This document shows, in pieces, positions 22,117 through 35,671 of a stretch of DNA of 64,000 nt (position 1 is the stretch's first letter; every line of letters starts with the position of its first letter). The notes below the pieces were generated by a model that was given only the letters and a program-made list of their open reading frames with translations, was not told the DNA's origin and ran no database searches. Made by a program: the position numbers and the translations under genes. Origin of the DNA: Istiophorus platypterus. Lineage: Eukaryota > Chordata > Actinopteri > Istiophoriformes > Istiophoridae. Location: contig CM029122.1 in assembly GCA_016859345.1 (NCBI GenBank), forward strand, positions 4,421,001-4,485,000, read 5' to 3'.

Positions 22117-24624
22117 ATTGGCTGAAAAAGTGATTAAAAAACGATATTCTGCTCCAGAGTTGCCCGAGCTGAGTTATTTTCTTTTTGAACCTTGTTGGCC
22201 GTGATGCTCTTTCTTCCACCGGCTGAGTGTCAACCATGAGAACATTCAAAGGTTTTGCAAAAAAATTAACCTTAAGTACGTTTGTACAGAGATCATGATT
22301 TTAGAGTGGTTAACCACAGTGAGCCAGGCTTCAGCAGTTTCACAATGATGACACTGGGTGCTTTCACATATGCAATAACCGAGGTGGATTTTCCTTGAAA
22401 ATTTTTTTGCAGACTTAAAACTGTGCCTCTGACCACAAATCAATTTCACATTTATTTTGAATCAAATGGTTCACAGAAAAGTAAAGTCATAGTATGTATA
22501 GACCATATCAATTCCTTTTTTTGTAATGTAGCTTGTACAGCACTGAAGGAATAATTACATATTTTGGCAAATACAACATGCAAAGTTCAAAATTCCTGTC
22601 AGCTTACCAAGTCCTCTCAAGCTCAGTAATTAACATGCTGTGTCTAGTTTGTTTAATCCTGCAAACAGAAATCTGGTAATGCTGGTTTTACTGTGAGTTA
22701 GGTGCTACAACAGAGTGTTATTATTATGGTGTAAATGGCATCAGCTTAAAGCTAATTTTCATCTGCAATCCTCATGGGAATGCCAGAGTTAAAACATGCA
22801 CACAATGCTGGAGCAACATCTAAGAAGGACAAGCCACATAGATTAAAAATATATACAGTACATGACATACACATGCATTAATGTATTTTACACATGATGC
22901 TAGAATATAATCTCGTCATAGCAACCATGGTAGTTTGGTCTGGCACTGTTAGATCAACACAGCTTCTTGTTTCAGTGTCCTCTAAATCAGTTCTTTGTTG
23001 TAGTGTTTTATTCTCGACAGTGTGCGTTGCAGAAAATAAAGAATAAATGCGATTGACAAGATCATTATACCTGAAGTTGACTGACTTTGGTGTTATACTT
23101 GAGCCATTTAATATGTAACAACTGGGAAAAATTAACTGGATTCAAGTCGGTTTTTGGGTTAAAACCTAAGCCCAATGAGAAACAAAAATATTGGTTTTGC
23201 AATGCTGCATCTGGCATCTACTTTAAAAAGAAATTTCAGATTGTTGATGCATCATCTCACAAATTGAATTGAGAATTTTTCCACTGTTGCACACTTTGCA
23301 ACTGTAAGTGTCACATGCAGTTTGAGGTCTGCAGAATTTTTTTAGCGTTCATGGAGTGTGTCTGATGCTTTGTTTATGGTTTCGCTAAGCGGATGTGTCC
23401 ATCTGACCACTTTAGTGACCAGTTTCTATCCCACCAAACATATGAAAAACATATAATACTTATGATACATATATGAAACATATGAAACATATGATACTTA
23501 TAAAAATACAATAAAAACCATCTAAAGATAAGGTCACAGGTTTCAGTTCTACCAACGGGGGAAGTTCTCCTGTAAAACTCTCAGATGGTTTAATTTCAAT
23601 GATGGTTTGAAGCTTAAAGTGGTCAAAGTGGGGTTTTTTTTCTTTTCTTCCTCTTCTTTTAGATTTATTTCATGTCCCTTTTCAGGGGCCTGACCTTTAG
23701 GTTGGGATCCTCTGGTCAAACTACATAACTGCCTATAAAGTACTTAAAACTGGCTCCACCTCAACCAGTAAAATGCTGCCTATATAGTGATGCATCAGAA
23801 TTAAAAATCTAATAATGTAATGTACAGTGAGATATTTGCACAGGAACCATGTACCTTTTATACGTTAAGGACATTTCACTGATAATAAGTCTGTACTTTT
23901 ACTTAATATGTGTACTTTTACTCAAGTGAACTTTTGAATGCAGGGTTTTTAATTGTAATGGTGTGTTTTTTACATCTTTTTACACCACTGCGTACACAAT
24001 ATGGGTAGAGCCAATGTTTTTTCAGTGATGGTTAATTGGCCGTCAGCCTCTAGATTATCCATGACCACTAATACAGACAAACATGAATTTACATCTTTTA
24101 TCTAGTTCAGCAAGTTTTTATAACAGTGGAAATTTACTCCACCTTAAGTAAAATGTTGGAGGAAGCTCATGGCACTTAATGTTCTTTTGTCTTTACGTAT
24201 GCTGATGTTGATGCCGGCAGCAACATCCATTTCATAGTTACACTAATGGAGGCGATTTTTACTCTATATCAAACACACCAAAGGTCATTCTGAGAAACCA
24301 GCGTTCTGAGTAAGAGTCGCTCTCTCGTGTGAACCGGCAGCATGCACCTCTAATTTGATAAGAAGCGACTTACTGCGATCACATGTTAACAAGTGTGAAG
24401 CCCACGCCTTAAAGGTAATATTTACTTATGGTGTTGGGTGTCAGGAGCTGTTACAATGGCCAACTAGGGAAAACAGCAGCCCGTCAATCTGCAGAGGCAG
24501 AAGAAGTCTGTTATATCCCTAGAGGAGTGGTGGATTCCTCGGAGGAAGGGCATGACTGGACCTTTGACTTAAGCGACGGGACAAGAATCGTTTTGCTCTT
24601 CTCGAGAGGTTTTGGTCGGCGGCC
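22117..24624. other. Region between the CALHM gene and vtcn1
   Basis: No coding exon is supported. It should contain the CALHM promoter, on the minus strand just above 22116, and the vtcn1 promoter just below 24625. A dispersed repeat lies at 23680-24010. The rest is AT-rich unique-looking sequence. Confidence 0.45.
23680..24010. repeat. Dispersed percomorph repeat (TACTTTTACTT type)
   Basis: Contains GGCTCCACCTCAACCAGTAAAATGCTGC in degenerate form, GTACTTTTACTTAAT, GTACTTTTACTCAAGTGAA and TTTTGAATGCAGGGTTTTTA, all typical of a repeat seen throughout percomorph genomes. A related fragment at 25300-25420 ends TCTTCCACCACTGGG. Confidence 0.55.
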
Positions 24625-27600
24625 ATGGCTTCACTAGGGCAGATCATCTTCTGCAGGTGCGGACATGAGGTTTGAACATGCTCTGTGCTCAAGGGGATTA
24701 AACTTTGAAAACGATTTAGGTGGTGGAAAGTGACTAAGTTCATCCACTCGTGTTGTACTTGAGAGCAATTTTGCGTCACTTGTTGCTTTCTTGAGTATTT
24801 CCATCTAATGATACTTTATACCTGCACGTGATTGGATTTCAAGTGAAATAAATTAATTTCTACTCTATTTTATTCGACAGCTGTGGTTACCGGTTACATC
24901 TCAGATTCAATGCTATTTGACATATAATGTGTGGTCGAAGACTAAAGGTCGGTTTCTGAGAGATTTTCAGCTTTTTTTATTTATATTTTTTGGCTCCTGA
25001 CTCTTTACAACAAAGCAGTGTTGGGGTTCCTCATCATGGATGAGTTGATAGATGTTCCACCAAAGGAACATTTACCTCCCAGAGAGGTAAAATCATCAAC
25101 AAAAACTGCAAGGATCAGAGAAAAGTCCATCTTATAGTATATAAAGTATTTGAAGGTAGTTCTCCCTCCACATAGAAAAAGCCACTTAAGCACTAATGCA
25201 TTAGTAACCTTACAATAGAGCAGCATTAATGTAATACGAGATAGATCACAGAGACTGTGACTTAAAATTTAAGACTCAAAATACACTTTGCTGATTCTTT
25301 TGTTTTTCTATAGTTTTACTTAAGTAACGTTTTCAATGCAAAACTTCTTCTTCTGCAGGAGCATTTTCAGATCATTGCATGTAAACTTTTACTAAGCAAG
25401 TCTTCCACCACTGGGCGTCCACGGACTCCCACAGCAGGAGGAACTTCTCGCCCTGGGTCCCTCTGCAAGTCGATGTTGATTTCATGTAAAGCTACGTCGC
25501 TTCATCTGTTTCACTACGTTTCTCCCGTATTTGTGTTTCTCTGTAGCATGATGACCCTCATCGTCGTGTTCTCGGCCATCATCATCCTCATCTTGGCCTT
25601 GGCCTTCTCAAGTAAGACCCGAGGAAACTTGCAAGGGGGGGGGGGGATGGTACATGGGTGTGTTCAACACAAACTGTGTTTGCCTAAACATAAAAAGCAA
25701 TTTATTCTCGTGGATGATGAAACACCGCCGGTTGTTTAAAAGCATGTGGATCTGTGCACAGCCTTATGTGTGATGTTGTATGTGCATTTGAATGAGTTGT
25801 TGGAATTTTCAGTAGAGGTAGGTGATATTTGTAGAGACATCCGTCAAGTTTCTTTGTACAAGGAAGATGAAAAAGTACTTTCAAACCGCTTGTTCTTCCC
25901 CAGTTCTTCTTTTTAGTCAGTGTGGCCATGACAGCAGACAAAGTTCTGCCAACAGACGATCTTCTTCTCGTAAGATGAGGGTAGAGATAGTCCAGTTACT
26001 CCAGGTCATCTGGGGTCATGTTAGGGTTCGGATTGTTAATTATTTCTACACAGAATAAAAAGGAGAACTGGAAATGGACAAACAGCGCAGGTAGAGATGA
26101 ACCACTCAAGAATTGTAGGATATAAAATATCAACTTCAATATGCACCTTTTCCTACATTAGAGTTACATTAGTGACAGCTGGAAAACTTTCAGGGGAGAC
26201 ACTTCAATTATTGCTTCACAAATTCCCTTTTTACTTGCATCAGAATACAATCATGGGATAAATGTTAACACTTTATTTCCACTCCAGTGGTAAATTGACG
26301 ACAAAAATTGTGAAAATGTCGAAACCTACTCACTGACAATGTGTAAGGGCAGGTTCATTTTAACATAATACTCTTTTGTTCATATTCTATATGTGTGAGA
26401 TGAGAATTACTATAAAATTCCTCCTCCTCCTCTCCACAGAGAGAGAGACCTTTCCTAATGTAGATCCAATGTAAGAGAAGGGAAACAAAATACAAAGTCA
26501 CTGTTCAGAGCAAAAATCTGTTCTGAGTTTATCAGTGGAGGCGTTAGTCAAATCAATTGTATTTTCCAAAGTTATGGATATTTTAGCTCAACGGTGTTTC
26601 CTTCTTGTGCTGCGCTATCAAAAAGTGGGAATTTAGTCCTTAAAAGACTGTAACTTTGGGAGATATACCCACTTCGTCAACCCAACTCTGAATCCAAGAG
26701 TCTTGGCAGAAGTCGAACTATAACACAGAACAAGGACTGTGGATTTTGTCCTCAGTGTCTTAAATTTGAATAACTTGGTGAAGGGGTCTCAGCATGGCCA
26801 GCGAGAGCAGGAGGAACAGTTACAGGGACCAGTAACTCCGTGGGCATGTAACTATTGTTTCACAACAGATTTCAAAAACATGAGCCTTCGAGAAATCCTC
26901 TAAAAACTCTTAGACTCGCACCAAAAAAACAATCTCTATTCACTAAACGTGACCAAAAACCTGTCAAAGCTAATAATATCGAAAAATCTCCATAATGAGT
27001 CTGGGCCTGTGTCCTCGTCCGAACAGAGTCCTCGTCGGACGTGGTGAGCGGCGACCCAGCGCCCGTTGCCAACCTCGGCGGGGACCAGCTGCTCAGCTGC
27101 TACCTCCACACGCGGAACGGAGAAGCCCGACTCAGCCGAGTGTCGGTGACCTGGGCGAGGAAGGACCCGGAGGGCCTGGTCTACCGGTACAAGGACGGAG
27201 CCCCGGACCTCGGCGGCCAGGACTTTGAGTTCGCGGGGAGGACACAGCTCTTCCCCGATGCCCTGGTCGCAGGCAACGCCTCTCTGCTGATGAGGGGCGT
27301 GAGGAGAAGCGACGCGGGGGAGTACACCTGCAGCATCGGCTCCTCGGAGGGCGGAGGGGAGGTCAACATTCGTCTCAGAACCGCAGGTGGGAGGACTCGA
27401 CTTTCCGGTTCTCACCTCTGTGTTTGCTTTGAAAACGAATTTCGCCGCAAACGCTTGACTTTAACCAAACCTATTTAACATTTATAACCAAATATATAAA
27501 CATTTAACAAGTGGTTTATAGACACTGTAGTTTAGTTGTCAGCAGATATAAAGATATTTTCAAGTGTTTATAATGTAAAGTATTTGTGAAAAATTATAAC

Positions 27601-28693
27601 TTCTATTAACACTTATTTCATATCATAATAATTGTGTTTTACTATGATTCATTATTTGTTCACACACCAGCCACAGGAGGATTTTGGTTGAAAAACTCAT
27701 CAGTTGACAACATTTACATCTGCTTCAGCTGCATTATAGTGTGTTATAAAGTCTGTCTTATCAAACGTGTATAATCTATACTGATTATAAATGCTCAATG
27801 GGGACATTCGCCCTCTGAGTTGAAACAACCACCTGTTGAGTCAGACCACATCACAGGCTGGGGACAGATAAGACAACTATTCCCTCCCATCTGCTCCCTT
27901 TAACTGTATTATCACACTTTGCAATCAGTAAATGTTATTTTTCCAACCTTGTTTACAGCAGATTGAAACGTTGTTTGACACATTGTGATGATGCGACCAC
28001 AAACTGAAGTCACTTTTACCGTCTCAGCCTTTTCGGCTCCGGCGTTCACGTTCTCCGACGGCGTCCTGGCCGCCAAGGCGAGCAGGTGGTTCCCCAGACC
28101 GAACGTGACGTGGCTGGACGGCGACGGAGACGCTCTGTTGGGGAGCACCAACTTCTCCCGGGGCTCCGGGGGGGTCTACGCCGTTGTCAGTGCGCTACAT
28201 CCGGTCAACCTCAGCAGCACCTACACCTGCAGGATTGAAAATGACCTGGTGACCTCTGTCTCTGAGGCAACTGTGACAGGTGGGTTGTTTTATGGCTACT
28301 TCACACCATATGTTTCCTGGCATTAAAAATCTCTCTGGTGATGTGCCATGAATATAGAAGAGAAACCGAATGCTCATGTCGAATTCAAATTTTCTATTAT
28401 TCAGACAAATCTGACCCATACTGGCCTTTTATTCATCTGTCTCTGACAAGTCCCTCAACTTCATGGAGGCACGACACTAAATCGGTGGAATAAGCCTGAA
28501 GTCTAGCAGGGAATTCTAATTATAAAGTATAAACCTAATCCCTGATATAAACGAATAAAAACACATTGTTTTCATTAACTGAAGAGATCAAAATCCAAAC
28601 AAATAATGTAGACAAAAGTTTAAATAAAAAGAGAAAAGTAGAGAAAATAAATCATAACAAACTGCAATACTCTTGACTGAAAGAAAGAAAGAA

Positions 28694-28767
<74 letters not shown>

Positions 28768-28988
28768 GGATGGATGGATGGATGGATGGATGGATGGATG
28801 GATGGATGGATGGATAGGTAGAGAGACAGATAGAAAGAAAGAAAGAAAGATCTGAATCTGTTTCCATATTTTCAGGCTCTGGCGTAGTGGAGAAAACGTA
28901 CTTCACCTTCAGTTCGACTCCATCCCTGCAGACGTCAGCTCACCTGATCTTTACGACCAGTGTCCTCTGCATCTGCTGTCTGACCTAG
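24625..28988 (+). CDS. vtcn1: vtcn1 (B7-H4, V-set domain-containing T-cell activation inhibitor 1), five exons, 273 aa
   Basis: Exons 24625-24656, 25547-25611, 27027-27386, 28028-28279 and 28876-28988 (TAG 28986-28988) join in frame. B7-H4 is a cell-surface ligand that dampens T-cell responses in mammals. The start MASLGQIIFC is nearly the human start and is followed by a hydrophobic leader (FSAIIILILALAFS). Residues 33-152 form an Ig-V domain with Cys57 and Cys134, FAGRTQLFPD, VAGNASL and DAGEYTC. Residues 153-236 form an Ig-C domain with RWFPRPNVTW and YTCRIEND. The last exon codes a short stem and a C-terminal hydrophobic stretch (LIFTTSVLCICCL), which could be a membrane or lipid anchor. 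Oddity: the first cysteine of the C domain is alanine (Ala168), leaving Cys220 without its usual partner. Four N-glycosylation sequons are visible. AATAAA at about 29437 is the likely poly(A) signal. trim45 follows about 1 kb after the stop, on the same strand. Confidence 0.93.
25300..25420. repeat. Fragment of the TACTTTTACTT-type repeat in vtcn1 intron 1
   Basis: TTTTACTTAAGTAACGTTTT, TTTCAATGCAAAACTTC and AAGTCTTCCACCACTGGG match the far end of the repeat family at 23680-24010. Confidence 0.45.
28695..28815 (+). repeat. Compound (GATA)n(GGAT)n microsatellite in the last vtcn1 intron
   Basis: About 17 copies of GATA pass into about 11 of GGAT, flanked by GAAA repeats, ending about 60 bases before the acceptor of the last vtcn1 exon. 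Confidence 0.95.
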
Positions 28989-29434
28989 TGACCGACACAA
29001 GCACATGTTAAATACATGTCGAATACTCACAGAATTAATTTATTACACTGGGCGTTGTTACCGTGCAACAGAATTTAACATGTGCACGTTCTTTTACTTT
29101 CACATTTTCCTTTGCGAACCTCGGTTGTACATATCTCATTTTACTGTCTGTAAACTTTTCTAAACTCCTATTTACTCTAGTTTTTATTTTATTTATTTAT
29201 CCATCTGACTTTAAAAAAGATGAACTGCATGAAAATGGAAAGAATATCACAAAGAAGCGAAATGTATAACATTTAAAGATTGTATTCCATATGTATTATT
29301 TTATAGTAATATTATTATATATTATGCTGTACTTTTACCCTTGTTTCAGGACTTCGTGTACAAAAAGCAGATTTTACCAAATAGCAGCTGACTGTTTATT
29401 GTATTATTGATGTCAATGTAAAGAAGAAACAACA

Positions 29435-29443
29435 GCAATAAAA
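29435..29443 (+). terminator. Putative vtcn1 poly(A) signal
   Basis: CAATAAA within an A-rich run about 450 bases after the vtcn1 stop, and about 500 bases before the trim45 start codon. It is the first clean AATAAA after the gene. Confidence 0.5.
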
Positions 29444-29559
29444 AAAAATATTAAAAGAAATCTCCTCCAGTGAGAATATCTCTGCCTTCAGAGCAAATCT
29501 AAAAACTACAATGGTCCCATATGATAGCAATACATGTCACAGCAAACATGTTGGTCTGT

Positions 29560-30420
29560 CCTGCCGGTAGATGGGGACAGTCGGGGTCCCGGACCGGCAG
29601 CGGAGAGTCCCGGAGGAGTCTGGACCAGCCCCCGATGGGCCGACAGGCCGCGGAGGGTCTGCTATTGGTCCGGTAGCGGAGTGAGGTGTCAAATGTCCCA
29701 CGGAGCCGTGAAGGCGGCGTAGTTCTCCCGAGCAGAGGGCTGGAGTTTCTCGGCGGGATTTTAACCCGAGATCCGCGGTAAACGCTCCTGTTTTCGCGGT
29801 GTTTGAGGCGAGCGGGCCCCGTGGAGGAGAGAGGGGCCTCTGGGGAAGGTCCCCTCCGGTCCGGACCGGCTTCGAGGACTTCGGAAGGGGCTCCGGGGGT
29901 CGGTTTGTTTTCGCCGCCCGAACTCGCCGAAAAGCCACTGACAATGTCGCGAGAAAAGGCGGCGGGGTCGGCGTTAACCTCGGAGCGGGAGCTGGACGGG
30001 GACCCGGTGAACCCGAGGGCGGTGTGTAACGCGTGTAAGCGCCTGTACCGGGACCCGAGGATCCTCCCCTGCCTGCACACCCTCTGCTCCGACTGCATCG
30101 GCCGGCTGGAGCCGTTCTCGGCGTCTCCGCCCGGCCGCCGGGACGCTCCCCGGCCGGCGGAGGATGCGGACCGGGCCGCCGGCACCGTCACGGTGCTCTG
30201 TCCCGACTGCGACTCCGAGGTGGAGATCCCCCCGTCGGGACCGGCCGGGCTGAGCACCGACCACCTGGCGCTGGACGAGGTTTTCCTGGAGACCCTGGTG
30301 ACGGACGGGCCGCTGGGGTGCGACCTGTGCGGCGAGGGCGGCGCCGGGAGCCGCTGCGAGGTCTGCAGCGTCAACCTGTGCGAGTTCTGCTGCCAGGCTC
30401 ACAGGTGAGAGTACAACGGG
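29560..30420 (+). promoter_or_regulatory. CpG-rich promoter and first exon of trim45
   Basis: Base composition changes sharply to GC- and CpG-rich from about 29560 through the first trim45 exon, between two AT-rich flanks. This is the usual look of a CpG-island promoter. The exact start site cannot be seen. Confidence 0.6.
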
Positions 30421-33400
30421 TCAACCGGACATAACTCTGTCTGTCCGGTTCTGTCCTGTCCTGTTCTGGTCTATTCTGTTCTGTTCTGTCCTGTCCTGTT
30501 CTGGTCTATTCTGTTCTTTGCTGTTCTGTCCTGTTCTGGTCTATTCTGTTTTGTCCTGTCCTGTTCTATCGTGTCCTGTTCTTTCCTGTCCTGTCCTGTC
30601 CTGTCCTGTTCTGTCCTGTGGATTCAAGTGGATTCTCTGTTCTCTCCTTTCAGTCGACAGAAGGTGATATCTGACCTGCAGTTTAATAGGCCTGAGCTTG
30701 AACCGAATCTTTATCCTGACGCACAGACGTGCGAGTACCTTTATCTGTGCCTTTGTTCCGTCCCCAGGCGGCAGAAGCGAACGGCGTCTCACTGCGTCCA
30801 GGCTCTGGAGGAGCTGAGGTCTCGCGGCCGTCTCTGCCGCCCCGTCCTCTGCCCCCTCCATCCGGGCCAGGAGCTCCGGCTCTTCTGCGAGCCCTGCGAC
30901 CTGCCCGTCTGCCTGGAGTGCGCCGCCTCGCTGCACCGCGACCACCGCTGCCGTCCGACGGGCGACGTCATCGATCGCCACGGGGACCGCATCCGGGAGC
31001 TGGTCGCTGGCCGACTCCGTCCTCACCTGGAACGTCTGGAGGAGTCGTTGCGGAAGGTGCGACGGAGTCCGTTTTGAAGATTATATATTTTCATTAGGAG
31101 CATGCAAGTGCTCGTCCAAACTTCAGGCTTCAAAACTGGATTAAAGTGGATTAAACACTGAGGCCGTGGTGGAGGTCGAGCACTTGACCTTTTCAAATAT
31201 CCAGTTTCTTGTTCAGAAACACAAATTTCTCTCTCTCCGCCCTCCTCCAGGTGGAACTGACCGAGGAGGCTCTGCAGGAGCGGGCGGAGGCCACAGCCGG
31301 CGAGGTGAGGGCGTTCGCACGGGGCTACGCCAGCGCTGTGGAGGCCCACTGCCTGTCGCTGCTGCGCCGCCTGGAGGAGCTCCGTGTCCAACGCAGGTAC
31401 GATGCAACCGACGCGGCCAGCACCGTGGGACCGGAGGCAAAAGCTAGACCAGGACCGAACACGAGAGGTTCTTCCCGAAGTATCCGACTCGCGCTCTAAA
31501 CATGGAGTAAAAGTTCTCAATTCGAGACTGGCTAAAGTTTATTGCCGCTGCTTTTTGCTGAATCTGGACTAGCTAACCCTGACCCCTGACCCCTGACCCC
31601 TGATATTTCTCCGGCCTTCTACTTTATTTGCAGTCGGAGTTGATTTTTAACCTAGAAAATCGTCTCTGACATATGCAACACCCTCTTCTTCCCTCTGGCG
31701 CATTGCAGAGCTTCAGTATGTTTCCTGCCGGTGTGGATGTGAAGCCAGGAACGTCCACCGCGTCGTCAGCGTGTTCGATAGTGATGTTTTTAATTCGGGC
31801 CCTTGCACTGTAAATTATAATTTTCTGTTACCGACAGAAGCACTGACTCTGAGTCGAAGCTCTCCTCTTCAGATAGTAAAGTTTTGCTCGCTTCCTGAAA
31901 TCACTGGCTGACCAAACAACATGATCCATGCTCGCTTGCTAGCATTTCCGGAAGCTTTCAACCACATCTCAAGGTCTTCTCAGGGTCTGTTGCTGCTGTT
32001 TCTGAGGTTAAATCATGAACTTGCATGTTTGAGTTGAAAATGAGCTGCTGTGGAATAACCACAGAATAATATGTTCATGCTGAAAGCCTCTTCTCGATCC
32101 TATGAACATAAATATTTCAGAATATTAATAATTTAATCAAGGAACTGATGGATTTTGAGTAGGAAGATAATGTAGGTGAGGCAGTGACAACACCACATGC
32201 TCTGATTTTGTTTGTTTGTATTTTATTTTTTTAATTCACGCCCCGTTGGTTCCACAGGAACCAGCTCCACCTGCAGAGGGCTCAGCTGCAGCAGGCTCTG
32301 CTGGACGTCCGCGGCGGCGTGGAGTTCGCGGAGAGGCTGCTGAGCTTCGGGTCCGACGCCGAGATCCTCAGCGCCAAGGGAGTGACCCTGAGGAGGCTGA
32401 CCAGGCTGGCCGAGGGCATCGACGACCCCCGCCTGGCGACCGTGGCCACCGACGACGGCAGCGGCATCTGCTTCGTGCCCAGGGAGCCGGCGGGGGAGGT
32501 GGAGGGCTACCCGGTGGTCGGGGCGATCCACTCTAAGACGGTGGACCTCAGCAAGTGCACCATTGAAGGGGAAGGTAAACCACCTGAATAATCTGTCTTA
32601 TGTCAAGAGCGTTAAGTAATTTTTATGATGAAAGTGTTTTATTTTAAATTGTAAATTATTATGTAATTATGTAAGTGATTAGAAAGCTATTTTATCTTCA
32701 TTAGGTTGATAGAGTTACGGAGCCCCAGAAGAGTAGTGGTTACATTAGTAACAGCTAATGAGTATCCATATAAAAAATAAATAAACACACGGGCTAATAT
32801 TGTTGAATAAATCACAAAGTTTCCAGGATCAAGTAGTCATGTGAAGAGTTGATACCAACAAAACAACAGGAGTCAAAAGTAAGACTCAGAGCACATGTCA
32901 GGGTTTCTCAAAAATCAACGCCTTTACCTAATAAACGGTCGATGAAGGGGAAGGCAGAGAGAACCGGCCAACCATCCCAAAGGGACGGGGGAAAAGACGC
33001 GGTCGAGACCAGGAAAACTAACACGAACCGGGAACGTTATCCCAAGTGAACAGCCGGACCCTCGTCGAGGGGAACAAAGACGACCTGGGCACGGAGGGAA
33101 GGGAACACGGGGACATTACAGCGTTCAGCAGTTTAAAGTTTGCATCATCAATACCGTAAAGCTGTGGATTGAGTTAGTTACACACCTACTTTGCTGGACG
33201 TTTACTGAAAAAAAAAGCCATTTAGCTCCGCAACAAGAATGAAACCCTGCGTGAGCGGTGGGAGGGGGTGTGGAGGGGGGCAGGTTAAAGTCCTGGGGGA
33301 GGAGGTGGAGTGTGGAGCGACCCCCACTTGGGCAGTTAAAGACCATTGTTACTGTCCCGGATGCTTTGGCTCTTAAAAAGAAAAAAAGACAGGAATTCCT

Positions 33401-33483
33401 TTGGGATCAGAGGAATGTTGAGGTGACTCAACAGGCCCTGGAGGCAACGGGGGGGTGTGTAGGAGCAAACATCCACAAAACAG

Positions 33484-33560
<77 letters not shown>

Positions 33561-35605
33561 CGTACTGTGGAGCCAGTGGAGATTTGTAGCAGCTTCTCTC
33601 CGAAAGCTTTAGATTAAAGTGGTGTTTGCCACTTTCATCAAAAAAAAAAAACTGAGTCTACGCCAAGTTTCTTTGTCAAAGAGCAAGAGTGGTGTTGTAA
33701 ACGTTTGCCAAAAGGTCAATACATTTATTGTGCACTTGTTTGTGTCTGTTATAGCCTGGGGGGGTCATACAGAGCATAATCCCCCCAGGTGACCTTTCCT
33801 TTTATCCACACTTCCTTGTTCTTTTTTTTCTTTTTCTTTTTTAAAGACTCCTCCGTTCGTCTTAATCCACAGTATCACGACATCAGCTAAACCACCTTTA
33901 TCCACCTCTCTAATTCGTTGGCGAACTTCCTTCGGCCCGATCCGCCTCTCGCAGCGCGGCCCCTTTCATTTTTAGGGTTGGGGGGGGGGGGGGGTCCAGA
34001 TGTGAAGGGCCAGAATTTCCGTGTTTTGACTGCTGGAGAGCAGAGATGGCGGAGGGCTTACCGACCATTAATCCGCCCCCGGTGTGATAAGAGGGTTTTG
34101 GGGCGGTGGATTCGGAGCGCGAGGCCGCGCGGCACGGGTGAAATGTGGCCCCGAACAGCTGGCTCCGTGGCGCCGACAGCTGCCGGCCACTCGGCTTAGA
34201 AAGCACGCGCACACATCAACTCCCCGATAATTCACACCTTTTAGGAGCAGCATCGATAGTAGCAACAGAACTAACGGCACAGTTGACAGTATTCGTAACT
34301 GTAGCGGACTGGCGGTGGCGTTGGGGTCCCGTGCTCTTAAAATTCCATATGTTAAGTAAAAGTTGCGAGAATGTAACGGAAAAATCCTCCATCAAAAGAC
34401 ATGAACTTGTGTCTGTGTCATTGCCCTGTAGTGTCTTAATGTCTTAATTAGGGCTGGAACTAATGGTTATCTGCGTTATTTAATCCTGTTTAGACTTTTT
34501 TAAAATCGATTAATCAATGTTTGTAAAATGAAAGAAAGAAAGAGAAAAGGCTGAAAAACGCCCAGTGTAACATCTTCTGATAACTTGTGACCAATATAAT
34601 TTACAATTATGTAAAATAAAGGAAAAGCAGCAAATAATCCCTTTGAGAAGATGAAAACCACTGAATGTTTCTCCTTTTTGCTTGATGTCTCAAATGAGAA
34701 TATTCATACTTTTCCTTTTGTCTAATCAATCGATCGATTGGCTGTTACAGGAATAACTTTAGCTGTGTTAGTTAACTTTAACCTTAACTCTTGATCTGCA
34801 TTAAAAAATACAACCTTTCTACTGATGCTAGTGCTGGTTTCCCCTTTAGATTCATACAGTAGTTGACTGAGTAGCATTTGTTGTGTCCTCAGTAGCAGTA
34901 GTAGTTTTAGAAGTAGTAGCAGTATTGGTAGCAGTTGTTGTAGTAGTAGTAGTAGTGTCAGTAGCAGTAGCAGTAGCAGTAGTAGTAGTAGTAGTAGCAG
35001 TAGTCTAGCTCAGATTCCGCTTGTTGTTTTTACTTAGACATTAACTAACATGAAAAAGCAACAACCTTTAGCATTTTGTCTGGAATCAGTGACATATTGG
35101 AGCAACTGTATTTTATTGACAAACAACAGTTGATCTCTGAGCCCTGTACTTCTGCTCCTCTGCGTTATTGAAGTAGTTGCCGGCCATTTTTCTGTCGACT
35201 AATTGATTGATCGACTAATCCTTGCCGCTCTGATTAGCAGCGACGGCGTTGGCGGCGGTGTGAGCGATACATCCGAACACAGATGAAAACACAGCGCGGG
35301 ACCATTAGTCGTCGGGCGGCTTAATAGGCTGACAAGTAAAATGCAAAGCAACATTAATCTCTGGTGCAAGAGCGCAGACGGCGTCAGCTCCGAGGGGGCG
35401 GGAGCAGATGAATGGCGTCGGCGAGTGCGGCCGCAGAGCGAACGTTAATAAAAACGCTGAATAATGACGCGAGGTTCTGGGGGGGGGTCAGCAGCCGTGA
35501 AGAAGCAGCTGTGCTTGAGGTCACACTGAAACCGGCCGTGGTCACCATATGTTTCAAGGGGGCGGTGGGGGGGTGGCTTAGGTAAGCAATAATTAGGTGG
35601 GGGGG

Positions 35606-35671
<66 letters not shown>

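Noticed and set aside
29499..30374. 291-codon open frame on the minus strand over the trim45 promoter and first exon
   Set aside because: It is antisense to a secure RING exon in CpG-rich DNA, where stop codons are rare in all frames. It has no domain, and its composition is biased by the overlapping gene.
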